From an uncultured Collinsella sp. (GTDB lineage Bacteria; Actinomycetota; Coriobacteriia; Coriobacteriales; Coriobacteriaceae), in NCBI GenBank assembly GCA_902472315.1, contig CABRNM010000012.1:1-45289 (forward strand): 45,289 nt of DNA, given 5' to 3'. The notes under the pieces are model-generated. The model had not been told where the DNA came from, made no database searches, and was given only the letters and a program-made list of their open reading frames with translations. The position numbers and the translations under genes were made by a program. Shown piece after piece: positions 41,045 through 45,289 of this stretch (position 1 is the first letter of the stretch; each line of letters starts with the position of its first letter).

Positions 41045-41330
41045 GTCTCGCTCCGTTCTTTCCGTGCTCGCCTGGACCGGGCAGACGGCACACTGACGGG
41101 GCGCGATAGAATGCGGTTGTTCGGGTCCGCGGTATCGCTCCATGCTCCTATTAGGTCATGCGGCGGTCTCGGCTCGCCGCGGCCCGCGCGGGACATGTCA
41201 GGAAACGAGGGCAGCCCTGTGGGCGCCAGCGGAATGTGGGGTCACCGCGCGGACCGCGTCTGATGGTGTCGACGTCAATGGTATACGGGCGCATCATCGA
41301 CGTCTTCAATACAGAAAATATCAGTGCGGA
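41045..41330 (-). ncRNA. Non-coding IS110 end, candidate bridge RNA region
   Basis: IS110 elements encode a bridge RNA in the non-coding end next to the transposase start. This 286-base G+C-rich non-coding stretch is in that position and contains hairpin potential, for example GCGGCG at 41160-41165 with CGCCGC at 41175-41180. No target- or donor-binding loop could be assigned by eye, so the call rests on position. Confidence 0.35.
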
Positions 41331-41332
41331 GT

Positions 41333-41361
41333 GTTCTGAAAAGTAACACCAGGGCGGGCCC
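41333..41361 (-). repeat. 29-bp repeat, right copy of the inverted pair
   Basis: Read on the minus strand it matches 39936-39964 at 28 of 29 bases; the single difference is A instead of T at position 18. Flanking bases beyond the 29 do not match. Confidence 0.85.
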
Positions 41362-41387
41362 TACGTTAACTCGGCAGGGGGAGTGCG

Positions 41388-41421
41388 ATTCCCTGATCGC
41401 TCGCTTAATCTGATAGGGAAT
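41388..41421. repeat. Inverted repeat 1 of the array upstream of tRNA-Leu
   Basis: ATTCCCT-(G)-ATC pairs with GATAGGGAAT, 10 bp with one bulged base and a 13-base loop. Confidence 0.6.
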
Positions 41422-41426
41422 TGTGT

Positions 41427-41452
41427 GAGGCCGGAGCCTTGGCTCCGGCCTC
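41427..41452. repeat. Inverted repeat 2, perfect 12-bp hairpin
   Basis: GAGGCCGGAGCC and GGCTCCGGCCTC pair perfectly around TT. No T tract follows on the plus strand. Confidence 0.75.
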
Positions 41453-41462
41453 CCCATATAAG

Positions 41463-41481
41463 GGCTCGGCAAAGCCGAGCC
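41463..41481. repeat. Inverted repeat 3, perfect 8-bp hairpin
   Basis: GGCTCGGC and GCCGAGCC pair around AAA. It follows repeat 2 after 10 bases. A further small palindrome (CTCAAA/TTTGAG) lies at 41500-41516. Confidence 0.7.
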
Positions 41482-41542
41482 ACTAAATTTGCATCAGCCC
41501 TCAAAACATGTTTGAGAACGGTGCCTGGAGTACGTGCCCCTA

Positions 41543-41667
41543 GGGCAGGAATGAGGTTGCTTTCCAACGCATTCCGCAGGGGGCGGCATTATTTTGTAGC
41601 GCGAAGCGCGGATCAAAATAATGCCGCATGCCCGAGGACGCGTTGGAAAGCAACCTCATTCCTGCCC
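41543..41667. repeat. 125-nt foldback with perfect 28-bp arms
   Basis: The outer arms, 41543-41570 and 41640-41667, are exact reverse complements over 28 bases. Inside, GCGGCATTATTTTG (41583-41596) and CAAAATAATGCCGC (41614-41627) form a second perfect 14-bp stem, and GCGC-GAA-GCGC tops it. No T tract follows and no direct repeat was found at the borders. It may be a MITE-like element, a non-coding RNA or a DNA cruciform. Confidence 0.85.
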
Positions 41668-41707
41668 GAACAGGTCAGTCTACCTGCGCATTTACAAATT
41701 CGTAAAC

Positions 41708-41754
41708 TTTTTTCAAAAAAGTGCTTGCACAGTTCTCGAATCATAGGTTATTAT
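41708..41754 (+). promoter_or_regulatory. tRNA-Leu promoter
   Basis: TTGCAC at 41725-41730 and TATTAT at 41749-41754 are 18 bases apart. TTTTTT-C-AAAAAA precedes the -35 box. The same arrangement occurs before tRNA-Gly at 45179-45224. Confidence 0.7.
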
Positions 41755-41811
41755 CTTCCTCGTTGAACGCGCGGGTCCAACAAAACGAACCGTGAATCAA
41801 CAACATAGCAT

Positions 41812-41901
41812 GTCGGAGTGGCGGAATTGGCAGACGCGCTAGCTTGAGGTGCTAGTGACCGCTTTTTGGTCATGCGGGTTCAAGTCCCGCCTCCGACACC
41901 A
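41812..41901 (+). tRNA. tRNA-Leu (anticodon GAG)
   Basis: The acceptor arms GTCGGAG and CTCCGAC pair perfectly, followed by discriminator A and an encoded CCA. The anticodon stem CTAGC/GCTAG holds the loop TTGAGGT with GAG at 41846-41848. A long variable arm (GACCGC...GGTC) and the T-arm GCGGG-TTCAAGT-CCCGC are present, as in class II tRNA-Leu. It reads CUC and CUU codons. Confidence 0.96.
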
Positions 41902-41912
41902 TCGCATTTGAG

Positions 41913-41934
41913 AAGCCTCTTCGGAGGCTTTTTT
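41913..41934 (+). terminator. Terminator after tRNA-Leu
   Basis: AAGCCTC and GAGGCTT pair around a TTCG tetraloop and run into six T residues. Confidence 0.9.
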
Positions 41935-41960
41935 GTTACCGATAGACGGTGGGGTCCACG

Positions 41961-44306
41961 ATGGAAACGCTTGAACGCAACGAGTGGGCAGACGTTGCCC
42001 AACTAGTCGAGATCACGAGCGATGCTGTCATCATCTGCGAGCTCGACGGAACAATTCTGCATGTGAATAATCGCTTACTTGGTTTGATGTGCGAGGAACG
42101 CGCCGACGTCATCGGTGGAGATGTTAAAGACGTCCTGTACTCATCCGCTTTTGAACGTGCGACGGAACATCGTCTGCCATTTGAAACTGATGGCTCCGAG
42201 AACGAACTGATGCTCAAGCTGAGTGACGGCTCCTTTATCCCCGTCTTGGTTCGTGCGGGCTCCGTGACGCCTCCACGCATCTTTGGGCGCCGCGCGCCAC
42301 GTGTCCTGGTGGCGCTCCATAGCATCGAAGAACAGTATTCTCACGACCGTCAACTCAAGCGTGCGTTATCGGAGCTTAGAGTGGCGAACAAGCGTCTCTC
42401 TGGCACGCTCTCGGTCATTATGAGCACTGTGGGCTCCGATGAGTTACCCAGCCTGCTTGATACTGTTTTGAACCAGCTTGTAGGAACGCTCGATGCTTCG
42501 GGTGCCGCTATCTATTTTTCTGAGAGCGGCGGTTTTAAACTTCGCGGTGTTTCCAAGGAGCTGTACGACAGCTACCTGCCTGAGTTTTTGCCGTATGGCG
42601 CTGGCATTCCGACGTATGTTCTTCGTGAGTCGCGTGCCTGTCGCTTGTCGATTCAACAGGACCTTGAGGGCGATAAGGCCGCCTCCGGTATGTTCATGGA
42701 CTTGGACAATCGTTCTAAGCACCTGTTGCGCGTGCAGGATATGCCTCCGTACCGCAGCGAGATCTGTCTTCCCGTTTTTTACGGTACGCAGATCCTTGGC
42801 GTGCTGGAAGTTGGTTGGAAACGCCCCCAGGCACCGCTCGCCTATGACGTTAATGTACTCGAGGTCATTTGCGATTACTTGTCTATCCAACTGGTCGGCA
42901 TGGCATCGAGTCTTCGCTCTCGTCGCACGGCCGAGCTTGGCCGCTCGCTCAATGTCTTACGTGATGAGTTGTTTACCTTTCTAGACGATTCCGTCGCGGC
43001 TACCCAGGCGGTATCGTCCGAGATCTGCAATATGCTCAACTGCCATTTTTGCCCTGTTGAGTATGACGCCAGTCTGGATTCCTACGTCATAGATTTTGAA
43101 GGCGGCAGTCGCGTTGCTTTGCCGGACGATCCCGAGAAGCTTTTCTTTTCCACGACGGCGCCAGCGGCACGTCTGGGGGCTGGCCCTGATGGCTTTGAGG
43201 CATCTGTTTTGGGGGGTACGAGTGCCGAGGACCTTAAACACGTCCGTATAACTCGCGTTGACGAATCGATGCCTATGGGAGGCTGGCTTAGGGCGCATGG
43301 TCTGCCTTGTCAAGGTCTCTACGTCGACTCCGGCATCGAGGCGGGGCACCCGCGCTCTGAGGGCGATGGCAAGCACAGTAACGACGCGATTGTTCCTGCT
43401 TCTGTTGCGAAGAGCCCGACGACGCGCGCGCTGCTGCTTCGTGATGGTAGCCAAGAGCCGATTGATGACCTTGAATATGACTACTTGGTGCACTTGGCGC
43501 ATGACTTTGAACTGATCTACGAAGGCGAATCTCAAAAGCGCGAGGAGCGCCATATCGCTCAGACGCTCCAGATTGGCATGAGAAATTCCCTGGGGGATGT
43601 TCCGGGTATCGCAACCGATTCGGTGTACCTGTCGGCCACGAATTCGGCGTTGGTCGGAGGCGATTTCTATACGCTCATTCGTCTTCCCGACGACTGCGCC
43701 GTCATGATTCTGGGTGATGTGTCTGGCAAAGGCATTGAGGCCGCATCGATGTCCGCGCTCGTCAAGACGGCCCTGACGGCATATGCCTGGGAGGGCGCTG
43801 GACCGGCCCGCATGGCACGCTCCCTTAACAGCATGCTCATGGGCTTTTCGAGGGTCGAGACGTTCGTGACGGCCTTTATCGCCAAGATTGACCTTAAAGC
43901 CGGACGCGCAACGTATTGTTCGGCGGGCCATCCTCCGACCATGGTCATCAGGCCAGAGTCGATGCCGCTGGGTGGCGGCGAGGCCCGTGGGGGAGAGGTT
44001 GAGCTGCTTGGATGCCAATCGGGCGTAATCGGTGCCTTTGAGAGCATGGTGTACGAGACAGGCGTGTTTACGTTTGCCCCCGGCGACATGCTCTTCATGT
44101 ATACGGATGGAACGATTGAGGCCCGCGACCGCACCGGAGCGTTCTTTGGCGAGCAGCGCTTGCGCGACCTTCTGCTCTCTGTCTCGGGTGAGGGCGTATC
44201 GGGCATTTGCGGCAAGGTCTTGGGCGAGCTTGACCGATTTACCGAATCGGCGCTGGACGATGACATTGCATTGGTGTCCCTTGAGTTTTTACGGGGTCGT
44301 TCATAG
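41961..44306 (+). CDS. PAS-GAF-PP2C (RsbU/SpoIIE-type) serine phosphatase
   Basis: This 781-residue cytoplasmic protein is a sensor phosphatase of the partner-switching type, expected to dephosphorylate a STAS-domain anti-sigma antagonist. A PAS domain covers about 10-115 (SDAVIICELDGTILHVNNRL), a GAF domain about 145-315, an unassigned region about 320-530 perhaps holding a second degenerate sensor domain, and the PP2C domain about 545-781. Metal-binding motifs are complete: VGGDFY near 566, GDVSGKG near 584, YTDGTIEAR near 714 and DDDIALV near 766. No membrane segment is seen. ATG 41961 has GGTGGGG 6 bases upstream; GTG 41949 is less likely. The next gene encodes its likely substrate. Confidence 0.9.
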   Translation: METLERNEWADVAQLVEITSDAVIICELDGTILHVNNRLLGLMCEERADVIGGDVKDVLYSSAFERATEHRLPFETDGSENELMLKLSDGSFIPVLVRAGSVTPPRIFGRRAPRVLVALHSIEEQYSHDRQLKRALSELRVANKRLSGTLSVIMSTVGSDELPSLLDTVLNQLVGTLDASGAAIYFSESGGFKLRGVSKELYDSYLPEFLPYGAGIPTYVLRESRACRLSIQQDLEGDKAASGMFMDLDNRSKHLLRVQDMPPYRSEICLPVFYGTQILGVLEVGWKRPQAPLAYDVNVLEVICDYLSIQLVGMASSLRSRRTAELGRSLNVLRDELFTFLDDSVAATQAVSSEICNMLNCHFCPVEYDASLDSYVIDFEGGSRVALPDDPEKLFFSTTAPAARLGAGPDGFEASVLGGTSAEDLKHVRITRVDESMPMGGWLRAHGLPCQGLYVDSGIEAGHPRSEGDGKHSNDAIVPASVAKSPTTRALLLRDGSQEPIDDLEYDYLVHLAHDFELIYEGESQKREERHIAQTLQIGMRNSLGDVPGIATDSVYLSATNSALVGGDFYTLIRLPDDCAVMILGDVSGKGIEAASMSALVKTALTAYAWEGAGPARMARSLNSMLMGFSRVETFVTAFIAKIDLKAGRATYCSAGHPPTMVIRPESMPLGGGEARGGEVELLGCQSGVIGAFESMVYETGVFTFAPGDMLFMYTDGTIEARDRTGAFFGEQRLRDLLLSVSGEGVSGICGKVLGELDRFTESALDDDIALVSLEFLRGRS

Positions 44307-44384
44307 ACGACGCTGGGCGGGCTGAATCCGTACGGTTGGGGAAACGAATGCATCGAGTGGGCTTTTTTGGGGAACCATGGTCGT

Positions 44385-45131
44385 ATGAATGAGTGGAATG
44401 ACATAGCGGTTTTGACGCCACCAGGCGATATCGACATCGCCACGGTGCCTGCGCTGCGTCGGCGGTTGGATGCTTTGATTGGCCGCGGCGTGCGTCGTGT
44501 CGTCATCAACTGTCAGGCTGTTAGCTTTATCGATTCTACGGGCTTGGCATTCCTGCTTACGCGCGCTCGTGAGCTTATGAGGCGAGAAGGCCTGCTTTCG
44601 CTCGTCAATGCATCAGGTGAAGTTGTTCGCTTTTTGGAGATTGCTCGTCTTGTCGATATCCTTCATGTCGTGGGGCCGGCACGGGAGTCAATTCCTGCCA
44701 TTCCGGTGGGGGAGCTGCCTCGCTGGAGTAAGAGCGTTGAGGTCCGTCAGGGTATCGAGAATCTTCCATACTACCGACATCGCATCGCCGAACTCCTTGA
44801 ATCGCTTCCGTTGCGCCGTGACGAGCGCTACGATGTCGCATTGGCGTCGGGGGAGGCGCTGGGTAATGCCTATGACCATGCGGGCGGTATCGGGTGCGTC
44901 CTGACGGTTCAGGCCTATGGCGATCGCGTTGTGGTTGAGGTGCTTGATCGAGGTGCCGGCTATTCTATCGATGAAACGAGCGAACCGGTCGCATCCGAGG
45001 AACGCGGCCGTGGCATCAAGCTTATGCGTATGCTCGTCGATAACGTGGAGGTTGCTCGTCGTACGGACGGCGCCGGCACGCGCGTGCAGATGGTGAAGCT
45101 GTTTAGCGGAGCGCTGGAATCGTGTGCCTAG
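44385..45131 (+). CDS. STAS-HATPase fusion: anti-sigma antagonist joined to anti-sigma-type kinase
   Basis: This 248-residue protein joins two partner-switching domains that are normally separate. Residues about 4-100 are a STAS domain (SpoIIAA/RsbV-like), with the phosphorylatable serine Ser51 in FIDSTGLAFLL. Residues about 118-245 are a HATPase_c_2 domain (SpoIIAB/RsbW-like), with N box SGEALGNAYDHA (Glu157, Asn161), G1 box VLDRGAGY (Asp188) and G2 box RGRGIKLM. Kinase and substrate may thus be one chain, with the upstream PP2C protein as the opposing phosphatase. No sigma factor gene is in the window. ATG 44385 is used; TTG 44367 is an alternative, and the ribosome binding site is weak for both. 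Confidence 0.88.
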   Translation: MNEWNDIAVLTPPGDIDIATVPALRRRLDALIGRGVRRVVINCQAVSFIDSTGLAFLLTRARELMRREGLLSLVNASGEVVRFLEIARLVDILHVVGPARESIPAIPVGELPRWSKSVEVRQGIENLPYYRHRIAELLESLPLRRDERYDVALASGEALGNAYDHAGGIGCVLTVQAYGDRVVVEVLDRGAGYSIDETSEPVASEERGRGIKLMRMLVDNVEVARRTDGAGTRVQMVKLFSGALESCA

Positions 45132-45178
45132 CCAATCGCTTTAGCGCGTTTAGCTACTAAGAACATGCGGCAGACAAG

Positions 45179-45224
45179 TTTTTTGAAAAAAGTACTTGCG
45201 TCTTTTGGACAACTCGCGTAAATT
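45179..45224 (+). promoter_or_regulatory. tRNA-Gly promoter
   Basis: TTGCGT at 45196-45201 and TAAATT at 45219-45224 are 17 bases apart. TTTTTT-G-AAAAAA stands just before the -35 box, as in the tRNA-Leu promoter. Confidence 0.7.
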
Positions 45225-45236
45225 AATAACCCGCAA

Positions 45237-45289
45237 GCGGACATGGCTCAGTTGGTAGAGCACAACCTTGCCAAGGTTGGGGTCGCGGG
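45237..45289 (+). tRNA. tRNA-Gly (anticodon GCC), cut by the window end
   Basis: GCGGACA begins the acceptor arm, then the D-arm GCTC-AGTTGGTA-GAGC and the anticodon stem-loop AACCT-TGCCA-AGGTT with GCC at 45270-45272. The window ends in the variable/T-arm region, so the 3' part is missing. Confidence 0.9.

Noticed and set aside
40046..41263. Long plus-strand frame opposite the IS110 gene
   Set aside because: Stop-free antisense frames are expected in DNA of this G+C content; the product is Arg/Pro/Gly-rich without family features.
41383..41766. 127-codon plus-strand frame upstream of tRNA-Leu
   Set aside because: It runs through the whole inverted-repeat array and the tRNA promoter, so it is not a credible gene.
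41812..41901. tRNA-Leu as an integration site for a genomic island
   Set aside because: No integrase gene or repeated tRNA 3' end was seen in the window.
1..45289. CRISPR array, restriction-modification or other defence system
   Set aside because: No regularly spaced direct repeats, cas genes, methyltransferases or nucleases other than UvrC were found.

Overview
The window looks like chromosomal DNA of a gut actinobacterium of class Coriobacteriia, most probably Collinsella. This rests on G+C-rich codon use, the neighbourhood uvrC / rapZ-whiA-gap-pgk-tpiA-secG typical of Actinomycetota, AAGGAG-type ribosome binding sites, and protein flavour. The genus is an inference; no search was run.

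Layout. (1) 1-15652, housekeeping and DNA repair: the unidentified tail of an upstream gene and its terminator, coaE, a lytic transglycosylase, uvrB, then on the minus strand two FAD-dependent oxidoreductases and an Mrp-type P-loop protein, then uvrA, a YbaK-type deacylase, murJ with a long repeat-bearing N-terminal tail, and uvrC. All three UvrABC nucleotide excision repair genes lie within about 14 kb. (2) 15653-26444, a sialic acid uptake and breakdown locus: a Tat-type lipoprotein solute-binding protein, a permease, a permease-ATPase fusion and an ATPase (Sat/Sia-type importer), a CE7-like esterase with its Ser-Asp-His triad, an overlapping paralogue that has lost the nucleophile, N-acetylneuraminate lyase (Tyr137/Lys165), a ROK kinase and ManNAc-6-P epimerase. 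Large RNA-type hairpins lie between several of these genes. (3) 26445-33735: rapZ-whiA, then gap-pgk-tpiA-gpmI and secG. The sialic acid locus sits exactly where uvrC and rapZ are normally adjacent, and yvcK, usually between rapZ and whiA, is absent. (4) 33736-40030: a complete oligopeptide importer (OppA-B-C-D-F). (5) 40031-41811: an IS110-family transposase gene of very high G+C with a C-terminal XRE-type helix-turn-helix and an apparent in-frame loss of most of its DEDD catalytic core, flanked by a 29-bp inverted repeat, followed by non-coding DNA packed with perfect inverted repeats, including a 125-nt foldback. (6) 41812-45289: tRNA-Leu(GAG), a PAS-GAF-PP2C phosphatase, a STAS-HATPase fusion (together a partner-switching module) and the start of tRNA-Gly(GCC).

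How the parts work together. The sialic acid genes form an almost complete import-to-ManNAc/GlcNAc-6-P route; sialidase, nagA and nagB are not in the window. The esterase pair suggests handling of O-acetylated sialic acids. The triose-phosphate operon downstream would receive carbon from this route. The strongest candidates for something not previously described are the active/dead esterase pair in the sialic acid operon, the repeated DETAVF threonine motifs in the MurJ tail, the core-deleted IS110-HTH protein with a retained non-coding end, and the foldback array upstream of tRNA-Leu.
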